Below are positions 41,228 through 50,750 of a stretch of 64,000 bases of DNA, piece after piece. Position 1 is the stretch's first letter. Each line of letters begins with the position of its first letter. Origin of the DNA: Psychrosphaera saromensis (GTDB lineage: Bacteria; Pseudomonadota; Gammaproteobacteria; Enterobacterales; Alteromonadaceae); the NCBI RefSeq assembly GCF_002954545.1, contig NZ_MSCH01000003.1, forward strand, positions 2,209,991 to 2,273,990, read 5' to 3'. The translations under genes were made by a program, and so were the position numbers. The notes below the pieces were generated by a model, which was given only the letters and a program-made list of their open reading frames with translations, searched no databases and was not told the origin of the DNA.

Positions 41228-41700
41228 TAAAACGAGTCAGGATTAATTTAAACCAGATAAAAGCTCACTAGCGTTAGCTCTTGGGTTTTGTTGCTTTTCG
41301 CTGTTGCTCTGGTTTTAGCTCTGGCTCTGCTTTTACTCCCGATTTAAAACATCTGTATAAAATATAACTTTTCTCAAATCGGTTGGGCATGGATGCCCAA
41401 TTGAGGAAAATGTTCAGGGACGAATGTTTTTCCGTATTTGATGATAAAAGTTAGTATTTGATACAAATAGGATGTTTGGTTACGGGCGGCTTTTTGGCCT
41501 ACCTTTTTGGCTGTTGAAAAAGGTATTGTCGAGTACATGGATGTACTCGCTTAGGTTGTGTCGGGAACTGACAACCTGCACCGCAGGTGAAACAGTCTTT
41601 TATCTTTTAAAATTTAAGTTTAAGGTTGTGTCGGGAACTGACAACCTGCACAGCAGGTGAAACAGTCTTTTAAATCTTTAAATCTTTAAATCTTTAAAGC
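41228..41700 (-). repeat. Modular intergenic repeat, copy 5 (inverted)
   Basis: Left module AAAACGAGTCAGGATTAATT, then the inverted large element with palindromic GGGCATGGATGCCC, and the hairpin around GGCTGTTG. A tandem duplication follows of the block AGGTTGTGTCGGGAACTGAC to CAGTCTTTTA (about 41553-41607 and 41621-41675). It ends with three TTTAAATC-type 8-bp units, the reverse complement of the TTAAAAGA array of copy 1. This fills the 730-bp gap before the next gene together with the operator region. Confidence 0.75.
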
Positions 41701-41778
41701 TCATCAATTAAAAATCCCTAATTCAATATAACCAGAAACTATATTAATTTAGAAAACGCTAATATAAGTTATTTATAA

Positions 41779-41823
41779 ATTAGTAAAATCTAATGTACTA
41801 TATATTTATTAGATAATTCTAAT
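41779..41823 (+). promoter_or_regulatory. Tandem operator-like palindromes
   Basis: ATTAGTAAAATCTAAT (41779-41794) and ATTAGATAATTCTAAT (41808-41823) both read ATTAG-N6-CTAAT, with centres 29 bp apart, in the AT-rich promoter region of the DUF2892 gene. This is the kind of site bound by ArsR-family repressors that control such genes. No regulator is adjacent. Confidence 0.5.
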
Positions 41824-41877
41824 GCATACCGTAGAGGTGTGTTTTATTAATTTATTATTAGTTATTGGAGTATGAAT

Positions 41878-42093
41878 ATGTCATTAGAAAAAGCGTTAAA
41901 TGCATTTGCAGGATTTATGATTTTGTTGTCGGTTGCTCTTACTGTGTATGTACACCCAAACTTTATGTGGTTTACTGTATTTATTGGTGCAAACTTGTTT
42001 CAACAAAGCTTCACAGGCTTTTGCCCAGCGTCAATCATTATGAAAAAAGTGTTAGGTTTTAAAACGGAAAAAGAATTAGCGCTAGGGAAGTAG
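41878..42093 (+). CDS. DUF2892 (YgaP-type) membrane protein
   Basis: A 71-residue membrane protein with two hydrophobic helices and the signature VYVHPNFMWFTVFIGANLFQ, then SFTGFCPASIIMKKV. This matches the DUF2892 transmembrane domain found in YgaP-like rhodaneses and in sulfide-responsive operons. I use ATG 41878, with GGAG seven bases upstream; ATG 41872 would add two residues but leaves one base of spacing. No rhodanese domain or ArsR gene is beside it. A palindromic terminator follows. Confidence 0.85.
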   Translation: MSLEKALNAFAGFMILLSVALTVYVHPNFMWFTVFIGANLFQQSFTGFCPASIIMKKVLGFKTEKELALGK

Positions 42094-42100
42094 CTTAAAA

Positions 42101-42119
42101 GGGGTCAGACTCTGACCCC
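42101..42119. terminator. Palindromic bidirectional terminator
   Basis: GGGGTCAGACTCTGACCCC, a 9-bp perfect stem flanked by AAAA, between the convergent DUF2892 and RCC1-like genes. Confidence 0.65.
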
Positions 42120-42130
42120 ACTTATTAAAA

Positions 42131-43513
42131 TTAATCCATCCAAGTAATCGCTAAACCATTTTCTTTTAAAGCAACAAAAAGATTATTGTTTGAATATATC
42201 TCTACGACACCGCTTGTTAGAAAATTTGCCATTTCAGCATCTTGAAAGCCTACTGAATTACTATCCCAAGTAATAACAGAGCCATCACTTTTTAAAGCGA
42301 CATAGTCATCCATATCAGTATAGGGACTAGTAACATAGTGTGAAATTTTATTAATACCTATATCGTTATCATTGATAATGGCTTCATCGGCTTCACTCAA
42401 GTTATAATTTCCCCAAGTGAAAAGGCTACCATCTGCTTTTAAAACCGTAAAATCTCGAAAGTAGTATGCATCAGTCGAATAAATATCCACTATATTATTG
42501 CCAAGTATATTTGAAGCGTTCTTTACAAAATCAATGTCTTCTTCAGTTGCATAATAATACTCGGTATTTGAATTTTCCCAAAAAACAGCTGAGCCATCTG
42601 TCTTTAATGCGGCAAAAGCATATTTAAAGGCATATACATTACTAACATCGTTAATTAACTGATCTGCAACCTCTGCAATATCGCCAACAGTTCCCCAAAA
42701 AATAACGGAACCATCTGTTTTCACAGCTGCAAAAAATTTATTTGTGGATAAAATTTTAACAACATTACCTGATAACTCGTTTGTAACATCACCTGATAAT
42801 ATTGTCTCATTATTGATATAACTGTAGATGCCTTTATCTCCACCATTCTCAGCATTTCCCCAGGTAATAATGGAACCGTCAGATTTTAAAGCGACAAAAA
42901 CATTTTCATTAGTATAAATATCAATAACATTTTCGGTTAATAAATGAGAAGGCGAGCTACCTCCATAATCACTACTCCCCCAAGTAACTACGGAACCATC
43001 ACTTTTTAATGCAGCAAAAGCATGAAGGGTAGAATATATTTTGGTGACATTACTGGTAAGCTCTGAAGCAACAGAGCTGGTGCTACCACCAGAACTTAAA
43101 TCTCCCCATGCAACCACTGAACCATTACTTTTTAAAGCGGCAAATGCAGCAGAGTTACTATAAATATGGGTAACGTTATTCGTTAACATATCACCATTGG
43201 TTCCAGCAATACCGCTGTTAGAACCTCCCCAAGTAACTACAGAACCATCATTTTTAAGCGCTGCAAAAGCATATTTTGTAGAAAAAATTTGGCTAACATT
43301 TGCTTTTAACTTGTGACTAACATTAGATATATCACCTCCGGAGGAACGCTTACCCCAAGCAACAACTGAACCATCAGTTTTAATTGCCGCAAATGCATAA
43401 TAATTAGGAGTGATTGTGGCGACATCTCCTATATAGGTGACATGCTCATCTATGCAACTGGATAAAATAAAACAACAAATTATAGCCGTTAGACTTTTTT
43501 TTATAATACTCAT
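42131..43513 (-). CDS. RCC1-like repeat lipoprotein
   Basis: A 460-residue protein with a lipoprotein signal (FILSSC, Cys about 20) and about nine tandem units of 40-50 residues. The core is AFAALKSDGSVVTWG with a following GG and SSxVxxxLTSNVxxIYS. This is the RCC1-type beta-propeller blade pattern (alpha-tubulin suppressor-like repeats). Nine blades exceed the seven of a classical RCC1, so the fold may be an open or double propeller. It is probably a surface-exposed binding protein; no ligand can be read. AGGA precedes the ATG. Confidence 0.82.
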   Translation of the reverse strand: MSIIKKSLTAIICCFILSSCIDEHVTYIGDVATITPNYYAFAAIKTDGSVVAWGKRSSGGDISNVSHKLKANVSQIFSTKYAFAALKNDGSVVTWGGSNSGIAGTNGDMLTNNVTHIYSNSAAFAALKSNGSVVAWGDLSSGGSTSSVASELTSNVTKIYSTLHAFAALKSDGSVVTWGSSDYGGSSPSHLLTENVIDIYTNENVFVALKSDGSIITWGNAENGGDKGIYSYINNETILSGDVTNELSGNVVKILSTNKFFAAVKTDGSVIFWGTVGDIAEVADQLINDVSNVYAFKYAFAALKTDGSAVFWENSNTEYYYATEEDIDFVKNASNILGNNIVDIYSTDAYYFRDFTVLKADGSLFTWGNYNLSEADEAIINDNDIGINKISHYVTSPYTDMDDYVALKSDGSVITWDSNSVGFQDAEMANFLTSGVVEIYSNNNLFVALKENGLAITWMD

Positions 43514-43726
43514 TTTAATCCTAGGACGTCCTTTTATGGTAAGTGAAGGTACTTTTATTGAGTCACTTTAATATATTATGTGAATAATAACAAAACGATA
43601 GTGATACATTTTTAGTATATTAACGGCGCAATAATTTGATTTCACTTGACCTTGATTAACTTTTAACACAAATTGCACATGGCATATATTCGATATAAAA
43701 ATATATAACTTTTTTAGGAACATTAA

Positions 43727-44335
43727 ATGAAATTATTACTGACCATGACTACTTTATTTGTCAGTTGCTTATCTTTAGCAGAAGGCGCCGAACGTAATCA
43801 TTGGTATGCAGGATTAGGTGTAGGTCACACTTTATATACCGATGATACGGCAGAAAGAAGTAGCGTGAGTAAGGATATTTTTGCAGGTTTTAAACCTAAC
43901 CGTTATATCTCTATTGAGTTGCAATATACTAATTGGGGTAAATATGACAATGACAACTCAGTTTTAGATCACGTAGAAATAGAATCTGTAGGAGTAACAA
44001 CTTATGGTATTTTACCTATAGATAATACTGGCGTTGAATTAACTCTAGGTTTAGGTATTCACAATACAATCTATAGTGAAAAATTTAATGTTGAAGGCAA
44101 AACAATAAACACAACAAGTAATGCTCCATTGAGCTTGTTTGGCACTGTTGGGATAAATTATACTTATGTAAATACTCCCAATATCACCTATTCTTTCAAG
44201 CTGAAAACTCACCAGCTTAGCTTTCATTACGAGTTAAATGATGGCCCTCTTTATGAAAATGATGGCGTTACGGGTCTAGATTCTTTTGGCAGAACTATTA
44301 ATTCAATTAACTTTTCTGCTCAATATAATTTTTAA
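43727..44335 (+). CDS. Outer-membrane beta-barrel protein
   Basis: A 202-residue exported protein with a signal peptide (LLLTMTTLFVSCLSLAEGA). It has alternating amphipathic strands (NHWYAGLGVGHTLYTDD, YISIELQYTNWG, VELTLGLGIHN) and a C-terminal aromatic (SINFSAQYNF), the beta-barrel assembly signal. The strand pattern fits an eight-stranded OmpA/OmpW-like barrel. No role can be assigned. It has its own ribosome binding site (AGGA). Confidence 0.85.
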   Translation: MKLLLTMTTLFVSCLSLAEGAERNHWYAGLGVGHTLYTDDTAERSSVSKDIFAGFKPNRYISIELQYTNWGKYDNDNSVLDHVEIESVGVTTYGILPIDNTGVELTLGLGIHNTIYSEKFNVEGKTINTTSNAPLSLFGTVGINYTYVNTPNITYSFKLKTHQLSFHYELNDGPLYENDGVTGLDSFGRTINSINFSAQYNF

Positions 44336-44479
44336 CATCCAGTCTGATTTTAAAAAACTCAAAGAGCAAAGCAGATAAGGTTAGTTGATCTGCTTTTAAA
44401 TCCAGTTTAAAACTTCACAGCTTCTAGCTTTCCTGTCTTTATCTAAATTAAAAGCTAAAGCAACGTCCAATATCTAGAA

Positions 44480-44612
44480 AATTAAAATAAAAAGACTGTT
44501 TCACCTCCGGCGGTCCTCAATAAAACATCCATGTCTTGATGACATCCCTTCATCCTTGAAGTGGCAGGTTGTGTCTGGAACTGACAACCTGCGCCGAGGG
44601 GCGAAATAGCTC
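44480..44612 (+). repeat. Modular intergenic repeat, copy 6 (partial)
   Basis: AAAAAGACTGTTTCACCTCC, a GACATCCCTTCATCC block shared with copy 2, and the hairpin CAGGTTGTGTCTGGAACTGA / CAACCTG. The long inverted repeat is absent. Together with a terminator it fills the 401-bp gap before hisA. Confidence 0.7.
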
Positions 44613-44663
44613 TATCAGTTTCTCACGATGTAAAAGTAGACACTTCTTAAATGTAAAAACAAA

Positions 44664-44700
44664 AAAAGCAGATAGTGTTAGCTGATCTACTTTTTTTATT
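44664..44700. terminator. Terminator at the end of the his operon
   Basis: AAAAAAAGCAGAT opposite ATCTACTTTTTTT with one mismatch; a bidirectional stem between hisA (minus) and the barrel gene (plus). Confidence 0.65.
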
Positions 44701-44736
44701 TAAGTCTTTCAATTAAGCTTTTTTCGCAACTCGCAA

Positions 44737-45498
44737 CTATTTCTGCCAAGTACTTAACGCTTGAGACACAGTAAACTTACCTTCCAACAATGAACGACCT
44801 AATATGACGCCACTAGGTGTGGCGTTGTCGGTGCCTGAGCCGATTAACGATGGTTTAAGCTGTGTTATGTCATCCAAGCAGCTAATGCCGCCAGAGGCTT
44901 GCCAGCTGATGGTTGGGAACTGTGCTGCTAGTTCTTTGTATAGCTGTTGGTTTGGACCTTGTAATGTGCCGTCTTTGTCTATGTCGGTACACAATACATG
45001 TTTTAAACCTACCGATAAGAAGTCATTTACTAACGGCTCAAGCTCTACGCCTGAGTTTTTTTGCCAGCCGTGTGTGGCTATGCACTTTTTACCGTCTTGG
45101 TTTATGTTGATATCAAGCGCTAACACTATGGCTTCTGTGCCGTATTTGTTGATCCAGCTTTTTACGAGTTCAGGTTCTTGTACCGCTAACGAGCCAATGA
45201 CCACACGGCTTACGCCTGAGGCTAATAACTGTTTCACGTCATCTTCTGTTCTTACACCGCCGCCAGCTTGGAACTGCATGCGTTTGCTGTCGGCCATGGC
45301 TTTGATTAAGGTTAGCTGACGTTTACTTGTGTCTTTTGCGCCTGTTAAATCAACTATGTGTAACCATTTAGCGCCTTCGTCGGCGTATTGGTTTACCAGT
45401 GTTACTGGGTCTACGCTGTATTCTGTTTTTTGTGCGTAATCGCCTTGATAAAGACGAACCACTGAGCCGTCAATTAAATCTATCGCTGGAATGATCAT
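44737..45498 (-). CDS. hisA: ProFAR isomerase (histidine biosynthesis)
   Basis: (Beta-alpha)8 barrel enzyme that isomerises ProFAR to PRFAR in histidine synthesis. The 253 residues start [20 protein letters not shown] with the catalytic Asp8. They contain [17 protein letters not shown], and the second catalytic Asp in [25 protein letters not shown] is the second phosphate-binding loop. It starts two bases after hisH ends. It is the last gene of this operon; hisF and hisI are not found downstream. Confidence 0.96.
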   Translation of the reverse strand: MIIPAIDLIDGSVVRLYQGDYAQKTEYSVDPVTLVNQYADEGAKWLHIVDLTGAKDTSKRQLTLIKAMADSKRMQFQAGGGVRTEDDVKQLLASGVSRVVIGSLAVQEPELVKSWINKYGTEAIVLALDININQDGKKCIATHGWQKNSGVELEPLVNDFLSVGLKHVLCTDIDKDGTLQGPNQQLYKELAAQFPTISWQASGGISCLDDITQLKPSLIGSGTDNATPSGVILGRSLLEGKFTVSQALSTWQK

Positions 45499-45500
45499 GT

Positions 45501-46178
45501 TTACATCCGAATAAAGTTTTGTAATAAAGTTGCGCCTGCGTCACCGCTGCGTTCAGGGTGGAATTGCACACCGTAAAAGTTGTTGTTACCAATGGCCGCA
45601 GAAAACGCTTGGCCGTATTCACAGCTGGCTAAGGTGTATTGCGACACTGGCGCGCAAAAGCTATGAACAAAGTAGAAGTAACTGCCATCGGCAATACCTG
45701 CAAATAACGGGTTATCTTTTTCAACTTTGATTTGGTTCCAACCCATGTGAGGGGAAACCAAATCAGCGGTATCCATACGTGACACTTCTGTTGGAATTAG
45801 GTTTAAACAATCCACGCTTTCGGTAATGTTGCTGGCAATGTGGCTGCCTGGCACTTCGTTAGAAAACTCAGTCATTAATTGCATGCCCAAGCAAATGCCC
45901 AAAACAGGTTTGGTTATTTGCTGAATGGTTTCAACCAATGCTTTTTGCTTTATGTTACTCATGGCTGAAGAGGCTGAACCTACGCCCGGTAAAAACACTT
46001 TGTCGGCACTGAGTATTACACTTGGATCGTCAGAGACGGTCACCGTTACACCTAAACGCTCAACGGCAAATTTAACCGAAGAAATATTGGCGCAGCCCGT
46101 GTCGATGATAACGATTTTTTGTTCGCTTTCTTTGCTATCAAGAGATGATTTATCAAGAGATGATTTATCAAGCGCCAT
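45501..46178 (-). CDS. hisH: Imidazole glycerol phosphate synthase, glutaminase subunit
   Basis: Class I glutamine amidotransferase that supplies ammonia to HisF. The 225 residues have the nucleophile in GICLGMQ and the His/Glu of [10 protein letters not shown]. About 20 extra N-terminal residues precede the usual start ([15 protein letters not shown]). They consist of two copies of DKSSL encoded by a 15-bp tandem repeat. No other in-frame start exists between them and the core. The start codon overlaps the hisB stop (TAATG). Confidence 0.95.
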   Translation of the reverse strand: MALDKSSLDKSSLDSKESEQKIVIIDTGCANISSVKFAVERLGVTVTVSDDPSVILSADKVFLPGVGSASSAMSNIKQKALVETIQQITKPVLGICLGMQLMTEFSNEVPGSHIASNITESVDCLNLIPTEVSRMDTADLVSPHMGWNQIKVEKDNPLFAGIADGSYFYFVHSFCAPVSQYTLASCEYGQAFSAAIGNNNFYGVQFHPERSGDAGATLLQNFIRM

Positions 46179-47251
46179 TACAAAGCCCCTTTAGTTGACG
46201 GTAATACATCGCCTTCTACTTTTATGGCTTGGCGTAAAGCGCGGCCAAATACTTTAAACAGGCTTTCTACCTGGTGATGCGCATTGCCTTTGGTTGTGCT
46301 CAAGTGCAAGGTCACAGCCATTGTTTGCGTTAACGAGTAGAAGAAGTGCTCAATCATTTGAGTAGATAATTCACCAACACGTTCTTGGGTAAAGTCGGCA
46401 TTAAATACTAAAAATGGACGACCAGAAATATCTAACGTTGCTTCTGCTTTGCATTCATCCATTGGAAGGGCAAAACCAAAACGGCCAATGCCACGTTTGT
46501 CACCAAGAGCTTGTTTTAACGCGTCACCCAAGGCTAGGGCGGTATCTTCTACTGAATGATGATCGTCAATGTGCAAGTCACCGTCAGTGGTTAAGTTTAA
46601 GTAGAAACCACCGTGAGTGGCGATTTGATCTAGCATGTGATCAAAAAAGCCCATACCAGTGTTGATCACTGGCTTTTCTGTAGAGTCTAAATCAACAAAT
46701 ACGTTAATGTCGGTTTCAGAGGTAGTACGTACAACCTTGGCGGTACGGCCTTTTTTGGCAAAGCTTTGTTCTATCTTCAACCAGTTGTTGTCAACAGGGT
46801 CGTATTTAATACCAACAATACCCATATTTTCAGCAAGTTGAATGTCGGTTTCACGGTCGCCAATAACAAATGAGTCGGTGAAATCAATTAAGCCTTTTTG
46901 TAGGTAATCTTTCACTAAACCTAGGTTTGGTTTACGGCAGCTGCAGTTTTCGTGATCAAAATGCGGACAAATAAGCACGTCGTCAAAGGTAACGCCTTGG
47001 GTTTTAAATACTTCCATCATCTTGTCATGTGGCGTATCAAAGTCGGCTTGTGGGAATGCATCTGTACCAAGTCCATCCTGGTTAGAGACCATTACCAGTT
47101 TATAACCTTTAGCTTGTAGACGAATAAGAACTGGAATAACCATAGGTTCAAATACTAGCTTTTCTAAGGTGTCTAGTTGCTTATCTATTTTTGGCTCTTC
47201 TACTAACGTGCCGTCACGGTCGATAAATAAGATTCTTTGCTTTGTTGTCAT
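46178..47251 (-). CDS. hisB: Bifunctional histidinol-phosphatase / imidazoleglycerol-phosphate dehydratase
   Basis: Fusion enzyme of enteric type for steps 6 and 8 of histidine synthesis. The N-terminal HAD phosphatase has DRDGT (nucleophile Asp11, Asp13) and a zinc loop [11 protein letters not shown]. From about residue 165 comes the dehydratase, with [28 protein letters not shown] and [18 protein letters not shown], the metal-binding His clusters. The 357 residues equal the gammaproteobacterial fusion length. Confidence 0.97.
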   Translation of the reverse strand: MTTKQRILFIDRDGTLVEEPKIDKQLDTLEKLVFEPMVIPVLIRLQAKGYKLVMVSNQDGLGTDAFPQADFDTPHDKMMEVFKTQGVTFDDVLICPHFDHENCSCRKPNLGLVKDYLQKGLIDFTDSFVIGDRETDIQLAENMGIVGIKYDPVDNNWLKIEQSFAKKGRTAKVVRTTSETDINVFVDLDSTEKPVINTGMGFFDHMLDQIATHGGFYLNLTTDGDLHIDDHHSVEDTALALGDALKQALGDKRGIGRFGFALPMDECKAEATLDISGRPFLVFNADFTQERVGELSTQMIEHFFYSLTQTMAVTLHLSTTKGNAHHQVESLFKVFGRALRQAIKVEGDVLPSTKGAL

Positions 47252-48381
47252 AGTGATTGTTCAACCTTTGAAAATATAGAATTGACCAGTTCCATTTGTT
47301 GTTGGTTACCAATAGAAACGCGTATGGTGTTTTCCAACATTAATTGTTTGGATTGATCTCTTAATAATACGTTTTGTTGCTGGAATGTTTGCATGGCCGT
47401 TGCAGCCGTTAATTTGCTGTTTAGCTTTAATAATACAAAGTTAGTTTGTGACGGATAGACTTTTTCGACAAACGACCACGTTTTGGCGTTTGTTATAAAA
47501 CTATCGCGCAGGGCATTAAGCTCTGCCACTTTGCTTTTCATCCAGTTAATGCCATCTGGTGATAATGTTTGCGCTGCAATTTGTGCCACAGGTGCAGAAA
47601 TTGGGTAGGGCGCAATCACCTTTTTTAAGGCATCCATTATATTGTTGTTGGTTAAAGTAAAACCACAACGTAATCCGGCTAAACCAAATGCTTTTGATAA
47701 GGTACGCAGTACAACGACATTATCGTATTTGTTAATTAATGAGACGCTGGTGGCCTCAGCACAAAACTCGATATAAGCCTCGTCCAATACCACAATGCAA
47801 TCGTCTGCTGTTGACTCAATAATGTTAATGATGTCAGCGGTGTTAACTAAGTCACCCGTTGGGTTATTGGGGCAGCAAATGAAAATTAAGTTAGCCTTTT
47901 GTTTATTGGCTAAAATGGTTTCCACGTCTAATTGCAAGCTGCTGGTATTTGATGCGGCTTTTTCTAGCCCATGTATTTCTAACAAAGGAACTGTAATTAC
48001 ACCACAACCATGTGTTTTGGCACTGATAGCGTACATACCGTAAGTCGGCGGACAAATGATAATGTTGTCATTTGAACTACAAAAGGTACGAATGAGTAAT
48101 TCAATACCTTCGTCAGCACCACGAGTGGCTAACACTTGCTCTGGTAAAACACCGGCATAATTTGCATAACCTTTGATTAAAGGTTCTGGCTGAAAGTCTG
48201 GATAACGGTTATACATTTCTGGGTTAATGGACACCGTAGGAACGTATGGGTTTTCGTTTGCGTTAAGCCAAGTTGTTTCAACCTCTGCGGCATTTGCCAT
48301 GGAGAATAAACGACGAGCCGACTCGTATGGAACCAAATCTTTTAATTCGGTTCTGATTAATTTATTTACTAAATCAGTCAT
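47248..48381 (-). CDS. hisC: Histidinol-phosphate aminotransferase
   Basis: PLP fold-type I transaminase that makes histidinol phosphate. The 377 residues contain [29 protein letters not shown] (Asp/Tyr binding the pyridine ring) and the Lys of [14 protein letters not shown]. It overlaps hisB by four bases and hisD by eight, so translation is coupled. Confidence 0.96.
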   Translation of the reverse strand: MTDLVNKLIRTELKDLVPYESARRLFSMANAAEVETTWLNANENPYVPTVSINPEMYNRYPDFQPEPLIKGYANYAGVLPEQVLATRGADEGIELLIRTFCSSNDNIIICPPTYGMYAISAKTHGCGVITVPLLEIHGLEKAASNTSSLQLDVETILANKQKANLIFICCPNNPTGDLVNTADIINIIESTADDCIVVLDEAYIEFCAEATSVSLINKYDNVVVLRTLSKAFGLAGLRCGFTLTNNNIMDALKKVIAPYPISAPVAQIAAQTLSPDGINWMKSKVAELNALRDSFITNAKTWSFVEKVYPSQTNFVLLKLNSKLTAATAMQTFQQQNVLLRDQSKQLMLENTIRVSIGNQQQMELVNSIFSKVEQSL

Positions 48382-49720
48382 TGTTGTTCTCTTTCAGATC
48401 TTCTTTAATCTTATCTTGTTTAATTTGATCAAGGCGCACTTTCACGGCAAGTCTGTGAGCATCTAAGCCTTCGGCTTTAGCAAGTGTCATAATGGCTGGG
48501 CCAATATTACTCATGCCTTGTTTTGATACTTCTTGCACGGTGAATTTACGATTAAAGTCAGCCAAGTTTAATGAACTTAGTACTTTTGAATAACCATAAG
48601 TTGGTAGTACGTGGTTAGTGCCACTGGCGTAATCGCCTGCGCTTTCCGGTGTATAAGCACCAAGGAAGATAGACGCGGCATTGTCTAACTCAGGTAATAA
48701 AGCTCTAGGGTTTTCTGTTTGTACAATTAAATGCTCAGGTGCATACGAGTTACTGATCTCAATCGACTGCGCTAAGCTGTCGGTTAAAATTAATTGGCTG
48801 TTGGCCAATGCCTTTTTAGCTATGTCCACACGAGGTAATAACGTTAGCTGTTGCTCAAGTTGAACTTGAACTTGCTCTATTACTGCCTTGTTATCACAAA
48901 CCAAAATAACCTGTGAGTCTGGACCGTGTTCTGCTTGCGACAATAAGTCGGCAGCAATAAACACAGGATTAGCAAACTCGTCAGCAATCACTAACACTTC
49001 AGAAGGGCCTGCTGGCATGTCGATAACCGCACCTTGGCTGTCTTGGTTAACTTGCTGTTTAGCTTCTGTTACAAAGCTGTTGCCAGGACCAAAGATTTTA
49101 TCTACTGCTGCAATTGAGTCTGTACCGTAAGCTAATGCGGCTACAGCTTGTGCGCCACCCACTCGATATATTTCAGTAATGCCACACAATTGCGCGGCAT
49201 ATAAAATCTCAGCAGTAATGCCACCAAAGTTATTTTCTGATGTATCAGGTGGCGTGCATAACACCACTCGTTTACAACCAGCAATTTGCGCCGGTACGCC
49301 TAACATTAATACCGTAGATGGTAACGGTGCGCTGCCACCTGGGATATAAAGCCCAACCGAACTAATCGCTTTTGTGATCAATTCACAAACCACACCGTCA
49401 CTGGTTTCAATACTAATATCGTTAGCTATTTGTGCTTTATGAAACACAGCAATATTGTTATAAGCCAGCTCAATAGCCGCTTTAGTTTCATCGGTTAACA
49501 ATGAAAGTGACTTGGCATGTTGAGCCGGACTTAACGCAACCTGGTCTAACTTAATACCGTCAAACTTTTCAGTCAGTGAGAGAAGGGCGTTGTCGCCTTC
49601 TTTTCTTACTTGAGCTATCAGTTGCGCTACCGCGTCAGACAAACCTTGTTTGTTAGTCATAACCGGGCGTTGTAATGCTCGTTGCTGTTCTTGCTCAGAT
49701 AATTGTTGCCAAACAATCAT
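48374..49720 (-). CDS. hisD: Histidinol dehydrogenase
   Basis: Zinc enzyme that oxidises histidinol to histidine in two NAD+-dependent steps. Key stretches over 448 residues: [63 protein letters not shown] with the zinc-binding Gln/His, and EHL. The C-terminal tail is slightly longer than in E. coli (434). It starts five bases downstream of hisG. Confidence 0.97.
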   Translation of the reverse strand: MIVWQQLSEQEQQRALQRPVMTNKQGLSDAVAQLIAQVRKEGDNALLSLTEKFDGIKLDQVALSPAQHAKSLSLLTDETKAAIELAYNNIAVFHKAQIANDISIETSDGVVCELITKAISSVGLYIPGGSAPLPSTVLMLGVPAQIAGCKRVVLCTPPDTSENNFGGITAEILYAAQLCGITEIYRVGGAQAVAALAYGTDSIAAVDKIFGPGNSFVTEAKQQVNQDSQGAVIDMPAGPSEVLVIADEFANPVFIAADLLSQAEHGPDSQVILVCDNKAVIEQVQVQLEQQLTLLPRVDIAKKALANSQLILTDSLAQSIEISNSYAPEHLIVQTENPRALLPELDNAASIFLGAYTPESAGDYASGTNHVLPTYGYSKVLSSLNLADFNRKFTVQEVSKQGMSNIGPAIMTLAKAEGLDAHRLAVKVRLDQIKQDKIKEDLKENNND

Positions 49721-49725
49721 GAAAG

Positions 49726-50625
49726 TTACCCCATCATTTTTTCAATTGGCATAACAAGAATTGATGTACAACCTAATTTCTTTAATTGTTCCATCGTTAC
49801 CCAAAATAGCGTTTCTTTACTTACTACGTGAATAGCAACTAACTCGTCGTTACCAGATAGTGGTAATACCGTTGGGTTTTCAGCACCCGGTAATAAGTCT
49901 TTAACTTGCTCTAATTTAGATTTAGGCGCGTGTAACATAATGTACTTAGATTCTTTGGCTTGCATTACGCCGTTGATCCTTGGTAATAACGTATCTACTA
50001 ACGCTTGTTTGTCGCCATCTAACGGCGCTGATTTTTGAATTAATACGGCTTTTGACTGGAAAATTTCAAGCGCTTCATATAAGCCGTTGGCTTCTAATGT
50101 TGCACCAGTAGAAACTAGGTCACAAATTGCGTCGGCAATACCAGCGCGTGGTGCTACTTCAACAGAGCCCGTTAACATAACTGGCGATGCATTTACGTTC
50201 TTTTCTTGTAAATAACGTTTAAGCAACTGAGGGTAAGTAGTTGCAATGCGCTTGCCTTCAAAAGACTCTATGCCTTTATAGTCAAATTCATTTGGTACTG
50301 CGATTGATAAACGACAGCCGCCGTATTCCAAACGTTTTAATACTTGATATTCAGCAGGCTCATTAGATGTTTGACGTTCTAACATCTTTTCTTCTAATTC
50401 ATTTTCACCAATGAAACCTAGGTCGGCAATACCGTCCATAACTAGGCCTGGGATATCGTCGTCACGTACTAATAATAAGTCGATAGGTAAGTTGGTTGAA
50501 TGTGCGATAAGAAGGCGATCGCGGATTGATAGTTTTACACCAATCGCTTTTAATAATTTAATAGACTCGTCGCTTAATCTACCTTTCTTTTGTATCGCAA
50601 TTCTTAATCTAGTTGTGTCTGTCAT
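49726..50625 (-). CDS. hisG: ATP phosphoribosyltransferase (long form)
   Basis: First enzyme of histidine synthesis; joins ATP and PRPP and is inhibited by histidine. With start ATG 50625 ([18 protein letters not shown], as in E. coli) the length is 300 residues, the long hexameric form with the C-terminal ACT-like regulatory domain. A TTG at 50637 would add four residues. Motifs: [20 protein letters not shown] and the PRPP loop [18 protein letters not shown]. First structural gene after the attenuator. Confidence 0.97.
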   Translation of the reverse strand: MTDTTRLRIAIQKKGRLSDESIKLLKAIGVKLSIRDRLLIAHSTNLPIDLLLVRDDDIPGLVMDGIADLGFIGENELEEKMLERQTSNEPAEYQVLKRLEYGGCRLSIAVPNEFDYKGIESFEGKRIATTYPQLLKRYLQEKNVNASPVMLTGSVEVAPRAGIADAICDLVSTGATLEANGLYEALEIFQSKAVLIQKSAPLDGDKQALVDTLLPRINGVMQAKESKYIMLHAPKSKLEQVKDLLPGAENPTVLPLSGNDELVAIHVVSKETLFWVTMEQLKKLGCTSILVMPIEKMMG

Positions 50626-50656
50626 TTTGTTGTCCAATTATTTACTGTTTAAAACG

Positions 50657-50735
50657 AAAAAAACCCTGAAGATTGGCCTCCAGGGTTTTATATGATTTTT
50701 TGCTGGAGGCTTCTATTTTTCAAATAGCCGCCAGC
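50657..50735 (-). promoter_or_regulatory. his operon attenuator
   Basis: Four RNA segments can be read on the minus strand. Segment 1 (50722-50735) pairs with 2 (50702-50717) through GCTGGCGGCTATTT / AATAGAAGCCTCCAGC. Segment 2 can instead pair with 3 through GCCTCCAG / CTGGAGGC. Segment 3 (50675-50689) pairs with 4 (50657-50671) as the terminator AAACCCTGGAG / CTTCAGGGTTT followed by a T run. These alternatives are the classical transcription attenuation design, driven by ribosome stalling in hisL. Confidence 0.9.
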
Positions 50736-50750
50736 GAAATAAGCTGAAAA

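Noticed and set aside
41472-41660. 62-codon frame in the modular repeat
   Set aside because: Lies wholly in repeat copy 5 and duplicates with it; no ribosome binding site.
29792-44736. Prophage or conjugative island
   Set aside because: No integrase, capsid, terminase, relaxase or transposase gene is recognisable in the region.
44804-45319. 171-codon frame opposite hisA
   Set aside because: Antisense shadow of hisA, which has full family motifs.
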